The position numbers were made by a program, and so were the translations under genes. Shown piece after piece: positions 1 through 12,284 of a stretch of 64,000 bases of DNA. Within the stretch, counting starts at the first letter, position 1; every line of letters starts with the position of its first letter. The DNA is from Tubulanus polymorphus. Lineage: Eukaryota > Nemertea > Palaeonemertea > Tubulaniformes > Tubulanidae. The notes beneath the pieces are model-generated. The model saw only the letters and a list, made by a program, of their open reading frames with translations, did not search any database and was not told the origin of the DNA. Where the stretch lies: the NCBI RefSeq assembly GCF_964204645.1, contig NC_134027.1:17286485-17350484 (forward strand), given 5' to 3'.

Positions 1-9
1 TTTTTGTAG

Positions 10-750
10 CGTATTGGTCTCGTAGCAGACAGCATTTTAAAGTATGCTGGGCTAGATGGTGTAGGCTTATTTGAATGGACAAGGATCGTGTGCCCCGGAG
101 GAACCATTGAAACATTGATGGAAGGTAATTTCTCGGTTCAGTACTGATTTATATTGTTCATTTTCATTGGGTTACTGATTAGTTGTATATTACAGAATTG
201 AAAAAGGTGAAGCTGAATGTGGAACAACTAATCGTCCATGTTGGAACAAATAATATGACGCGTGATGTCCCGCTTGAGATTGTTCTGCGAAGACACGTTG
301 AATTAATTCGATTGTTGCTCTATAAATGTACTGGGACCATCATTGTACCAGCTCTTTTTCCTCGATGTGATGAGTAAGTATCAAGAATAGATTTTTCTTG
401 AAGTACTATATTTATGATCGATGTAATGATTTTTAAATTTCTTTCTTTTTTAAAGTTTCGATGCTGACACAAAGATATTTCATTACAATGAAATGCTGCA
501 CCGCGAATGCTTTACACTTGGTGTAAAGTTCGTTGATTTTCACTTCTCAAGAGATCTCCTTTCACCGTAAGTAATCGTTTAATTTTAATAAGCCCAGTAG
601 GTTATTTGCATTTTCTCGCGATTTAAACTAACTTGTTTTTTTCTAAATTTTGTGATCTAGGACTGACTTGTTACACCCCAGCCGTAAGGGAAATCAGTTC
701 ATAAATAACAGGATAATGGAACTACTGCTATTGAAAAATGAAGATGAAAT
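10..750 (+). CDS. SGNH/GDSL-type hydrolase domain, four exons (partial gene, 5' end outside window)
   Basis: Four exons read through in consistent phase: 10-126, 196-373, 456-566 and 661-750. Each is bounded by AG acceptors and GTAATT, GTAAGT, GTAAGT and GTACGT donors. The joined reading shows the SGNH-hydrolase blocks in order. A GDS-like block reads VADSILKYAG (exon 1, Gly changed to Ala), block III reads VHVGTNN (exon 2), and the DxxH block reads DLLHPSRKGNQF (exon 4). Family members hydrolyse esters, and similar domains occur in metazoan retroelement ORFs and in host genes. The introns argue for a host or domesticated gene rather than a fresh retro-insertion. The altered GDS residue means activity is doubtful. 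The downstream exons (845-1802, 1965-5290) probably belong to the same transcription unit. Confidence 0.55.
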
Positions 751-844
751 GTACGTAGAATTGCATTATTTTATCCAATTACCAGGTATACAAACTACAT
801 AAATCTTATGATTGTACTGGAAATAATGAATGATTCTTAATCAG

Positions 845-1802
845 GTGCCCTCAATACTTTCCATATGAGATTGAAAAGATGCAAAAAAGTGGAGCAGTCC
901 ATCGACGAAAGGTAATCATTTAGCATTGATATCCTAGAAAATGAATGATTTGCAATTAGTTTTTATAACTTGAATACGAAACCACTTTATTCAAAATCCT
1001 TGCATTGAATTAATGAATCATATCGATAGCTGATAGCGAAAAAAAATTGAAGAATGATCAAGCAAGAGCATGGGATGATTCAACAATAGTGGTAAAGTTG
1101 TTTTCCTAAGTGTGATTTGTACGTGATTTATCTTTATAAAGTTAGATACATTTTAACAGTTTTTTGTATCCTTCAATCCAGTATAGCAGTTTTGACGTTG
1201 CGCATCATACAAGGAAACAATTCTGTTGTGAAGATCAAAGCGTCTTTTTCACATTCGACCAGGTACATATCATCTCAAGAACTTATGATTTAATATTAGT
1301 TTGGTCACTTTTATTTCACAATTACCTAAAGGCTGTGCATGCACAAATCTGTCTTTTTTTCCAGTACATGACTAAAATTGATGTGGCTGGTGTTGCTATT
1401 TGTTTAAAGCCTAAATTATTAACTCCTTTTTATCAGACTAAGAACGTGAGTAATATGTTTCTCGAAATGAAATTATAGAAATTCATTGGTATTGGTATGA
1501 TTTATGCTGTAAAGCTTTGTTTTCATATTCAGGGATGCTTCAATAGAAGTTGTCACAATACTAAAAGATTTAACAGAAAAAGGAAGTCAGTGAAACATGT
1601 AAATTTGATGCCCTTTCTGCGAGACGCGGGTTCATTTTTGTTATTTTTGCTTAGATGTTGAAGCAAAAACAGATTAATGTGCTCTTCCACATTAGGTTAT
1701 TCATCCACAGACGGATCCTGCTGACTCGACATGTTTTTGCGGAGTTGAATTCACCAATTGGAAAGATCTTCTAGACCATGTTAGTTTAAACCATACTGAA
1801 AT
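845..1802 (+). CDS. Small exons of the same gene, including a C2H2-like finger
   Basis: Candidate exons are 845-911, 1182-1262, 1365-1445, 1533-1598 and 1711-1802. Each has a pyrimidine-rich AG acceptor and a GT donor (for example GTAAGT after 1802). Exon 1533-1598 contains a Cys/His pair (GCFNRSCHNTKRF). Exon 1711-1802 encodes a C2H2-like finger (CFCGVEFTNWKDLLDHVSLNH). A further exon probably lies near 1030-1090, but I could not fix its acceptor. No enzymatic domain is recognised. Position and compatible splice signals suggest these exons link the SGNH part upstream to the large 3' exon. Confidence 0.4.
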
Positions 1803-1964
1803 GTAAGTACAACATAATTCAATTATTTTAGTACCTACAAATCCAAATGACTTAATGCAAATGACTCAGAGATACCCATGTTTTATGTTAGGCCTATATG
1901 GGTAATTTCATACTCTATCTATTGATATGTCTAAAAAGAAGTGAGTTGATAATGCGTATTTCAG

Positions 1965-4900
1965 GCGGACAATGGAGGAAGAAGGAAAGGACGTGGCTTG
2001 TGACAATTTCTCGGAAGGAACGATAGAGGAAGCAGAAAAGATGCAGGAAGATAGTTCGAAAGAAAGGATAGAAAGATTAAAGATGCAGGAAGATAGCTGG
2101 ATGGAAAACAAAAAACAGCTAAGTATCACAGGTGGTGGAGGTATCGAACCAATCATAATTGATGATAGTGATGAGAATGATTCTGATGATGAGCATGTAT
2201 GTAGAAGAAATTTTTGTTACAATCCAACAGAAATGTGCCTCAATGACTATCAGTTTTTGAAAATTCCTCCTGTTATGCCATCAAAGGTCACGTCATTCAG
2301 AATTTGTGACATGTCTAATTCATGTCATTTGGCTGATGATGCCCCCACTATGCCCCACAAAAATCAGTTGGAGGACATAAAAGCACAGATGCAGTCAAGG
2401 ATTGTCCGTGACCCTTCCATTAATATCCATGTGAGACTCGATACCGGCTGCTATTCTATTGATCAGATTAATAGGTTTCTTTTCTTACATTATGCTAAAA
2501 CCAAACAACAAGATCTTTTTGCCATGAATCTTTGGGTAAATAGTAAGCCTTTAAGCCCCACTGATTCAGTCGATGTCTACTTTCTCTAAGATATCACGAT
2601 TATCTCGCAGACAGAGACATAAACGATCAACTGAGTCTAATAATGCACTAGCTAGTTCTGAATTAAAGATGTCAGACTCTCATATTGCCCCTAAAAATAG
2701 CAAATCAGTCTTAACTACAGCCAAATCTAAATCTACACCAATTTTGAATAATGAATCAACACCTGAATCAACACCAATTTCGAATAGTGAATCTGCACCA
2801 ATTTTGACTAATGAATCAACACCTGAATCAACACCAATTTCGAATAGTGAATCTGCACCAATTTTGACTAATGAATCAACACCTGAATCAACACCAATTT
2901 CGAATAGTGAATTCATCCATCTGAATTCTATATATTTAATGATGGCAATGGTTTTTTCAGAATCAAGCCATGTTCATCAACATCTAGATTTTGTCCTTTT
3001 GTACAACATGATAAAGATGCAAGTCTAAAGCAAGGAGCATCTGACAATAATCTTAAATCAGTACTATGTAATTTTCATGTCCTGCAGTGTATTCGTCGCT
3101 TCATGAATGAAAATCAAGAACTTCGCTTATTTTGCAAGCCTCTAGAAACTGGTTTCAAATGCATTATGAGATCATGGGATGCTTCCTCTAGAACTGATAT
3201 AGCCAATTCATTTATTAGTTTTATTGAGAATGATATTTCTTTAGACCTTATGTCGCAAGATACAAAAACATTATTTATTGATTACCTAAAGAAGAATTGG
3301 TTTAATTCCCAAATTTGGTCTGATGCATTCAATGCTGAATCAATTTAATCAGTCAGACCAATCTAACAGAAATAACCCTTTGCTATTAACTGATAATATT
3401 ACTGAGCGCAAATTCAAACAAATAGATGATGTCTACTTAAGTGGACACCTAAATAAACTGATATCATCTTTTGTACGATTACTGTTTGAAAATGTTTTTA
3501 ATGATGAGATAAAAGCGACAAATATGAACAATCTCCAATTTAAGCAACTTGACCAACGAGTTAAGAATATACGTCACCTTGAAAAGATAGAAAAGTGTTG
3601 CAAAAGAGCCTTGGATTTATTACAGAATAATGAGATTTTAAAATATGATGAAGAAACTAGTTGGTTTGTTGTGAAGAGTTCTTCACGAAAGAACTTAAAT
3701 AGGTTAGAAGATAATGATAATTTTTTCAATGGTGATACTCAATATACATTCAATCAGCTTGATGTTTTAGAAGAAAGATTCCCCGATAAAGTATCAATAT
3801 CCGAGGAACATTCATATGACATTTCAAAAAAATGCCGAAGGTACATAGGAAATTTAGATTCAATATCCAGTCGTATCTTATTCAATTACGTTATTACAAT
3901 CGTTCCTGAAAATTGTCTTTCGTACGTAGATGGTAATTGCCATTTAATCAATTTGAAACTAGGTATATGTACTTGTGAAGCTTTTATAATGATTGGACAA
4001 CCATATTTTTGCAAACATCTTTTTGCCTGTTTTGCCCAAAAAACAATATAACCTCAACGAAGGCTTTAATTGATGCATATAAATTCCACATTGTGAAGCC
4101 TCTGCCAACTTACAATTTTACTCGACAGAATAGTTCTGTTTCATCTACCCTCATTGATAAGTTAAAAGATCATTCCCACATTGCTAGCTCGAATGATATC
4201 AATGCTGCTCGGAAAGGGCACATTCTAAGTATTTTACATAATGAAAGCCACTGTGGAATTAAGTTAATAAGCGGACGACCTGCCAAACGACAACCTCACA
4301 ATATGGCTCATAGGCGTGCTGAGGGTCCAATCAAGGACAATCAGGTTGCCATAAACCTTCCTGAACTTGAAGTGATAGACCCTTACTGCCCTAAGGTTAC
4401 AATGCCTAAAGATGCTGAGAATGCAAGACACGGAGGGCGAAAGATAATTAGACCTGCTAACAGAGGTGTATCCTTTTCTGCTATGGTTGAAAATGCTGCT
4501 ATCAAACTAGGTAAAAAAGCTAAAATATCAGAAATTGAAACCATAGACTCCACTGATCCAGATCCTGGCAATGATATAGAGTTTTCAGCAGATATTTTAA
4601 GTCAGAATAAATCATCCTTACCGAAAAAATCAAAAGATACCAAACCAAAAGATATTAAGTCAATACCAGTTGTTAAAAATGACTCGAAGTCTGTTTTATT
4701 TGAAAAAAAGTATTGTCTGTTCCTTTTGTATTAAAGACAAAATAAATCCTCCATATCTTTGTTCATGTCGCAGGGAACTAGATAGGCACATATCCACTTC
4801 TCATTCATCCTTGAAACCTATCTCATGTGCTATTTGTTGGGCAGATGTGGTTATTAATTCACATGCAAGGGAAACATTCCTTCAAAAGCACATTCGTATT

Positions 4901-5290
4901 GAACATAATCATCATAAGAAAAAATCTATTGTAATCGATTATAATAATAGAGATGATTATCTCAACAGTTCTCCTATTACAGAAATCAATAATTCCAATT
5001 CTGAAAAAGAATTAGAAATTCTTATAGATCAACCTGGAAATGCAGGCCTCCAAAACCTAGCAAAATTGAAACTAGATAATCTTTTTTCATCAAAAACCCC
5101 TTCTCAGTTAGTTGCTGAAACCTGCCTTGTCTGCCACAAAAACTGCAATGCTAATCCTAAGAAAAAGTCCACATTCTCAATTGAATGTGATAATTGCCAT
5201 AGATGGTATCATTGGAAATTTGCTCCAATCAATGAGGCTCCTCCTGAACATATCAGGTGGTTTTGTTTTCATTGTGACCCGATTTCCTAA
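1965..5290 (+). pseudogene. Large 3' exon: charged/tandem-repeat region, SWIM zinc finger, PHD-like finger; frame broken
   Basis: Open reading continues from an AG acceptor at 1964 to a stop at 5290, but it changes frame near 2580, 3030-3100, 3330, 4030 and 4700. Overlapping long ORFs make small indels the likely cause. In order it holds an acidic, Lys/Glu-rich start (about 1972-2200), a 60-bp tandem repeat (2751-2912) and a helical segment (3100-3800). A SWIM finger follows (CxC...CxH: CTCEAF...PYFCKHLF, near 3968-4020), then a basic region and a C-terminal PHD-like finger (about 5120-5280). In the PHD finger the motif YHWKFAPI has Phe where a zinc-ligand Cys is usual. SWIM domains are common in MULE-type transposases and their domesticated relatives, but no DDE core was found. 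It is either a decayed transposase-derived gene or a gene hit by sequence errors. Confidence 0.45.
2751..2912 (+). repeat. Coding 60-bp tandem repeat
   Basis: About 2.7 copies of an exact 60-bp unit, in phase with the reading frame, encode a 20-residue Ser/Thr/Pro/Glu-rich unit (NESTPESTPISNSE core). Adjacent copies are identical, which implies recent expansion or homogenisation. Confidence 0.9.
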
Positions 5291-5299
5291 ATAGTTTGT

Positions 5300-6045
5300 A
5301 TTGAATATTATTGATCGGGTTTCGAATGAATCCCTGACGTTAGAAATATTTTCATATCCCATGGTGAACGTAGAAGCCTATAATGACCGTCACTTAGTCA
5401 CCTATATATTTACTCGATTATATATAAGGTTAAGAAGCAATGTATATGCACTGGTGTTTATAGTGCTCTATTTCAGGTTTTTTCTTTCAAAAAAATATAT
5501 TTTGTGAATAGATTACCGCTTGATTTTTTATGTTACAGGTTACTGCAAAATCATCAGTTATTGTGATGCGTGCCGATGTCTCTGGATAATTCTGACCATG
5601 TCTAGAACTTCAACATCCTTGACTTATCATCAATTGGCAGCAGTATACATACATGCATGTTCAGAGAGTGTATGAAGAGAGTGTATGGACACATCAACCT
5701 CGGTTCAAGGCTGTCCCTGATTAAATTGTATAATCCATATATAATATATATAGATTGGTCCCATTTTAACTTACTCAACTGCTTGAATGTCTTGTTTCTT
5801 ATTCGTAAATTTTCACTTATTCATTGATTGTTTCTGTAGAATTTTATATGTGATATATAAACGTGGAAACCAGGGCCCATTGCACTAAGAAAGACACTTG
5901 ACATTTTTTTGGGACAGATCTTTCTATATGTTTATGTCCTCGAGGCATCTGAAGTTAAGAAAATTCCCTTTGAAAACTGGAAATGACAAAATGAATTAAG
6001 TTGTGGAATGTTTAAATTCGACAAAATGAATGTATTTTGCATTCC
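5300..6045. other. Non-coding AT-rich DNA, no gene seen
   Basis: There are only short ORFs without recognisable domains. This may be 3' UTR and intergenic DNA of the upstream gene. Confidence 0.5.
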
Positions 6046-6049
6046 TAAG

Positions 6050-6790
6050 GCCCTATATATTTACTGCAGTTAGTCCTGTATGTCTTTTTTATCGCAATTT
6101 ACTGTGGTTTATTCCTGTTTGTCCTGTATGTCTTTGTGATCGCGATCGCAATTCATTGGTTGCATTGTTTACTGTTAGTCCTGTATATTCTGTATGTCTA
6201 TCGCAATTAAGTTAGTCCTGTATGTCCTGTATGTCTTTAATTAATTAGTTAATCGCAATTCATTGGTTGTTGAATTGTCTACTGTTAGTCCTGTATGTCC
6301 TGTGGTTTAGTCCTGTATGTCTTAGTTAATCGCAATTCATTGATTGCATTGTTTACTGTTAGTCCTGTTTGTCCTGTATGTCTTAGTTAATCGCAATTCA
6401 TTGGTTTTTGAATTGTCTACTGTTAGTCCTGTATGTCCTGTGGTTTAGTCCCGTATGTCCTGTATGTCTTAGTTAATCGCAATTCATTGGTTGAATTGTT
6501 TACTGTTAGTCCTGTATGTCCTGTATGTCTATCGCAATTAAGTTAGTCCTGTATGTCTTAGTTAATCGCAATTCATTGGTTGAATTGTCTACTGTTAGTC
6601 CTGTATGTCCTGTGGTTTAGTCCTGTATGTCTTAGTTAATCGAAATTCATTGGTTGCATTGTTTACTGTTAGTCCTGTATGTCTTAGTTAATCGCAATTC
6701 ATTGGTTGTTGAATTGTCTACTGTTAGTCCTGTATGTCCTGTGGTTTAGTCCTGTATGTCTTAGTTAATCGCAATTCGTTGGTTGAATTG
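6050..6790. repeat. Minisatellite with nested 12-mer (AGTCCTGTATGT)
   Basis: Higher-order units of roughly 60-90 bp are built from AGTCCTGTATGTC and the segment TTAGTTAATCGCAATTCATT, with about eight copies of variable spacing. The short ORFs across it are by-products of the repeat. Confidence 0.85.
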
Positions 6791-7090
6791 TCTACGCTCG
6801 TTTTTACGATGCCGCTCGCTGGCGCCGCCTCACTTCCGAGTGAGCGTTTTCGCGGTGGTGCGGTTTACTCCGGTTTATTTTTTAGTAAATATCTCCGTAT
6901 CGGTCTTATAGTCGTCATTTTTCGCGTTAATCTTAAGATATTATAGAACTTAATTCTATTTCTCGCGTATGAAGTCTTTATTTAGCGTTTTATCATTCGT
7001 CACGGTCGAATGATTTCGCGTGCCCTACTTTGTCCGCGGAGCGTATAAACTGCTCGTCACGCTTGACCAATCGCCGCGTGCGTTGACCGC

Positions 7091-7956
7091 ATGAAAACTA
7101 TAAATTTAGCGCAATGGCGCTCATTGGCAACTTGGCTCTGGCAGAGCCACATTAGAAACTCTTTCTTGCTACTTCTTCACCGTTTTACGAATCTGGACTA
7201 CTTTCTGAGACCAATCGCGAGTCGAGTATCAACATACATCCAAGATACTAATGACTTTCTCAACAAAGTCAACTCCCTCCCTCCCCTCAACAAAGATGCG
7301 ATATTGGTGACAATGGATGTCAAAAGTCTATACACCAACATTCCCCACGGAGAAGCCATCAGTAGCATCCTAAAGAGTCTAGATGACTTCCCGCTACAAT
7401 ACGCACTACGCACAATACGCACGCACAATACGCCGTCCAGACAAAAGACGCTTCGTTCAATTCCTGAATCTAATACTGAAGAGAAATGAATTCTCTTTCG
7501 GGAAAAACGAACACCGCCTTCAAATAGAGGGTTGCGCCATGGGTTCGACTGTCAGCCCGAGTCTAGCGATCATATTTATGCATTATCTCGAGACTAAAGG
7601 TATCCGCTCGGCACCGAACAATACTATACCCATGTTATATTGGAGATATAGATGATATATTCTCAATCTGGACCCACAGTGAAGATAAACTACTCGAATT
7701 TTCCGAACATATGAACCAATCACACCGTACAATCCAATACGACACTGACACAATCAAGGGTACTCATTTTGATTCAATTTCACTGATCACCAAATACCAT
7801 CCGAACACGGATAATATCCGTCAGTCGCTTACAAAACACTGGGAAATAATCCAATCGAACGCGACTCTGAGAATAATATTCAAGGAACCTCCCAGAATAT
7901 TATTCACACGCGGCAAAAATCTTAGAGACATTCTAGTCCGCGCGAGATGTGTGTAA
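7091..7956 (+). pseudogene. Penelope-like element reverse transcriptase, fragmentary
   Basis: Three overlapping reading frames carry RT motifs of Penelope-like elements: DVKSLYTNIPH, EGCAMGSTVSP and the catalytic YWRYR/DDIFSIW. The last is split by a stop, with the DD following in another frame at about 7655. A tail reads IIFKEPPRILFTRGKNLRD. The stretch between the catalytic DD and the tail is too short for an intact RT, so an internal deletion is likely. There are several frame changes, so the copy is dead. It lies directly upstream of the element A insertion site, and the 6-bp target duplication of element A falls just 3' of it. Confidence 0.7.
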
Positions 7957-8013
7957 AGCACACCACCATCTCAACTTCAATACCGTAATAATAGTCGGTT
8001 TATGTGCTTCATA

Positions 8014-8019
8014 CGAATC
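8014..8019 (+). repeat. 6-bp target-site duplication, left copy (CGAATC)
   Basis: CGAATC immediately precedes the AGTAATTAG tip and recurs directly after the right tip at 24095-24100. A 6-bp duplication is the Polinton/Maverick hallmark. Confidence 0.9.
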
Positions 8020-8338
8020 AGTAATTAGAAGATGGCGTTTTCATACCAGAGGTCGAGAGGTCGAGACACCACTCATCACAGCTAGGTTCTAGTGAGAACG
8101 GACGATTGCTCTGTGATGCACATATACAGTGAGTGCGCGTAACGACAACTGCGCGTGGATAGATAGATACAGTGAGTCGCTACCGAGAACGGTTATCAAC
8201 GCGTGTGCTATAAATGTAGTACAGTGATTGCGTGTCAAGTGTGCTCGGATAAATAGATGCTGTGAGGCTTGGGTGAGAACGGTTAATAGCGTGCTTGTTA
8301 TATACAAGGGGAAGTAATCCCCACTCATCACCACAAGT
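8020..8338 (+). repeat. Left terminal inverted repeat of element A
   Basis: It is near-perfectly inverted at 23776-24094. The repeat includes the short tip motif GAGGTCGAGAGGTCGAG, which also recurs in the other Polinton copies. ORFs read inside it are mirrored in the other repeat and are not genes. Confidence 0.93.
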
Positions 8339-8340
8339 TA

Positions 8341-8359
8341 TTTGTTTTCCTTATAAATG
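8341..8359 (+). promoter_or_regulatory. TATAAATG-type start-overlapping promoter motif of PolB
   Basis: A T-rich stretch followed by CCTTATAAATGG includes the PolB ATG at 8357, just inside the left inverted repeat. The same motif type precedes the capsid-side genes. Confidence 0.55.
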
Positions 8360-8799
8360 GGAGAGAATAAGACAGAACAAATTGATGTTAATGAAAATCA
8401 ATATTATTGTCCATATTGTAAAAAATACATTGATAAATCTCAAAAATCGCGTCATGAAAAATCTTCAAATCATATAAAAAATGTTATAGATTTTGAAACT
8501 TCAGAAAATTCCAATGAAAGAAAAGAACGATTAGAAAATATGAACGTGGATGAAATAAAATGTGAAGTTTGTAATGAATTTATAGTAAAAAGGAATTATG
8601 ATAGACATCTCGAATCACAAAAACACCATCAAAATTTGAGTAATAATGTTTTAGGAAAAGATTATTTCGATGATAAACCTCAAAAAGTAAAAAAACCAAC
8701 TTCAAAAACTAAATCCATTTCAAATAAACCTTACATGGAAAATGTTAGAAATTATATTGATTCACTAGAAATAAAAGATACAATTGAAATATTAGAAAC

Positions 8800-9271
8800 T
8801 GTGAAGTCAATGTATATGTTATATGTAAAGTTATTTGTTTGTATAAAGTGTAACGGTAGTTGGTCGTTCTTTTGTTCGTTCTCTTGTCAGTATTCCAGTA
8901 TTCTGTAGTATTGTGTTGTATTGTTGTTGTTGTCTGGTATTGTTATTTTCCCGCCTCAAAGTTTATTGGCATATCCGTTTCCGGGTTACTCCCGCATTTT
9001 GTGTGATATTTTTGGCACTTGGTCGTTGGAGCTCCTCGGAGTATCAGTGCTTGTCTGTGTGCTTGCTATATTGGAATCTCCCTCAGTCGTCATGTAAGTT
9101 TTGTACAAATTTATATAAATTAATTATTGTAACTGTTTACAACATTTCCTACCCTTATAATATTTGTTTTTGTAGAAACGTGTAATATTCGTCGTTTGTT
9201 TTTGTCGTCGTAATTTGAAAATAAACGCATCAATGAGAAGTATCGACTGACTTCGTTTGTCATTTGCAACA
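8800..9271 (+). mobile_element. Solo LTR (472 bp) inserted in PolB
   Basis: It begins TGTGAAG, ends GCAACA, and is flanked by a perfect 5-bp duplication GAAAC (8795-8799 and 9272-9276). An AATAAA sits near 9219. Leaving it out restores the polymerase frame exactly at a Glu-Thr position that aligns with element B. No internal retroelement region is present, so it is a solo LTR left by recombination. Confidence 0.88.
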
Positions 9272-12200
9272 GAAACATTACGTAGTAAAATTGGTCCTGC
9301 AGCTATTATATTTAGATATTTTAAAGGTACAACAATAGAAGATTATAGTAAATTTAATGAAATAATAGAAGAAATACTTGTTTTGATAACAGATGTTGAA
9401 TATCCAAAAATTAGTATAATAATTTCAAAAACGCAAATAAAAGAGAAGTTAGAAAAAGTATTTAATGACTTTAAACGTCATATTGAAGAAAGATATTTTG
9501 AGGGTCCTGGTTTATCATTAAATGAAATTATATTTTTAGATTTAAATGTTTATAATACAAAAAGGAATAAAACATCAAAAAGTAAAACAATGTTTAAAAA
9601 TGATTCAAACTTTACAACAGAAAAGGATATTAAAGCATCATCAGCAGTAATAAATGTTCAAAATGAAGATAATAAATGTTTTCTATGGTCAATTATTAGT
9701 TGCTTACATCCAACAGAAGATATAACACATAGTTTTAGAATAACAAATTACCGGAAATATGAAACATTATATGAAATTGATCAATATCCAGTAACTATAA
9801 AAATGATACCCAAAATAGAAAAAATTAATAATTTAAAAATAAATGTATTCGAATTAATGCAATTACCAAATACAAAAGGTGAAAAAATTAAAGATTATAC
9901 ATTGGAAGCTTTATATTTAACAGAATATTATGATGATAAAAATGCTATAGATTTGTTATATTACAAAAAAGATGAAAATGAACATTATATGTGGTTAAAA
10001 CAAATTGATTTATTCTTTAGAACAGAAAGTGATTTTGACAGTCATAAAATTTATCTATGTAGAAAATGTTTATCTAAATTTAGAACTGAGAATGCGTTAC
10101 TAAAACATAAAGAATTATGTGATAATAAAGATTTTTGCAAATTGATAATGCCAACAGAAAAAGATTATAAATTGAAATTTACTAATCATAAATTTAAAAA
10201 TATTGTTCCATTTGTAATTTATGGGGATTTTGAATCGGTGAATAAAGAATTAACTGATCAAGATAGAAAAGAAATATATAACAAAAAGCAATTATTAAAA
10301 TCAATGGATAAAGGAAATTAATTAAATGAAGACACAACACACGACCCGCCAATTATAAATACAATTAAAAAAGTTCATCAAAGAGCTGCTGCTTATGGAA
10401 TTTATATAAAATCAAATTATCCTGAATAATATGAAAGTCAATATATTTCTTTTAGAGGTGAAAATGTAGTTAATGATTTTTGTGAAAAAAATGATTGAAT
10501 TAGAAAGTGATTTTGCAAAATTATTAAACAAAAATAAAAGAATAGTTATGACAAAAGAAGATGAAATTGATTTTAATTATGCAACTCATTGTAGTTATTG
10601 TGAAAAACGTTTTTATTCATTTGATAAAAAAGTTAGAGATCATGATCATTTGAATTCAAAATATCGTGGAGCTGCTCATGAAGATTGTAATTTACAAGCT
10701 AAGAAAGTTAATTTCGTACCAATATTATTTCATAATTTATCAGGCTATGATACCCATCTATTTATAAAACAATTATCGGGAAAATAGGGCGCAATTAATC
10801 AAGAAATAGAAGAATATAATGCTATGAATGGTGTAAATGTAAGAAAATATGATTTTAAACTATTAGCTAAAACATCTGAAAATTATATTTCATTTCAATT
10901 TGGTTGCATTAGATTTTTAGATTCTTATAGATTTCTAGCAAGTTCATTAGATAATTTATCAAAAAGTTTAGTTGATAATGATTTTGTTATAACTCGATAT
11001 TATTACCCAAATGCACAAGATTTTAAATTATTGAGATATAAATGTGTAATTCCTTATTCATTTTATAAAACACACAATGATTTTAATGTAACAGAATTAT
11101 TAAAAGATCAATTTTATGATCAATTAAAAGAGGAGTATGTGAAAGATGAAGTGTTTAATAGAACATTAAATATTTGGAACCATTTTAAGATGAAAAATCA
11201 TGGTGAATTAGTTGATTTATATTTAAAATCAGATGTTATGATATTGGCTGACATATTTGAAAAATTTAGAGAAGTTAATTTAAATCATTTTAATGTTGAT
11301 CCTTGTTATTGCTACTCTAGTCCTGGTTTAACCTGGCAATGTGGTTTAAAATATACTAACGTAGAATTAGATTTATTAAAAGAACCAGACATGGTTTTAT
11401 TATTTGAAAAATCAATTAGAGGTGGAATTAGTGGTGTTATGGGAGATAGATATTTTAAAGCAAATGATGAATATAAATTATTATATATTGACGCCAATAA
11501 TTTATATGGTTGGGCAATGATGCAACCTCAACCATACAAAAATTTTATATTGACAGAAGTTGAAAATGATGATAAAACTGATTGGGAAAGCGCAATTGCG
11601 AGTTTAAAAGATGAAGCACCAATTGGTTATTTCTTTGTAGTTGATTTAGAATATCCTGAAAATATAAAGTTTAAAACAAGAAACTTACCTTATTGCCCAG
11701 AACATTTAACCGTAGATGATAGTTATTTAAGTGAATACCAGAAGAAAATAAAACCGAAAGATCATGTTTTTACAGAAAAATTAATACTTACTCAAAATAA
11801 TAAATACAATTATATTGTTCATTATAGAATGTTGAAATTTTATCTAAAACAAGGAATGAAATTAAAGAAAGTACATAGATATATTGAATTTAATCAATCG
11901 AAGTGGTTAGAAAAATATATAGATTTCAATACTCAACAGAGAACCATATCAAAAACAGATTTTGAAAAAGATGTCTTCAAATTAATGAATAATAGTTTTT
12001 ATGGTAAAACATGTGAAAATATTAGAAATAGAAATGATATTGAATTAGTAAATAATTCTGAAAGATTAAGACATTTACAATCAAGTCCTAGACATTTAGG
12101 AAATAAAAGATTTGAAGATTATTTAACAGCAGTTAAATTAAAAAGAACGTCAATGAAATTTAATAAACCTATATTCATTGGTTCAACTGTTTTAGAAGTA

Positions 12201-12284
12201 TCAAAATTATTAATGTATGATTTTTATTATAATGTTTTACAACCACTTTTTGGGGAAAAGCATATTGAAATATTATATTTTGAT

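Noticed and set aside
7198-7428. 76-aa minus-strand ORF
   Set aside because: It is the antisense shadow of the Penelope-like RT reading.
8089-8334. 81-aa ORF on minus and its mirror at 23780-24025
   Set aside because: Both lie in the terminal inverted repeats and mirror each other; no start motif or domain.
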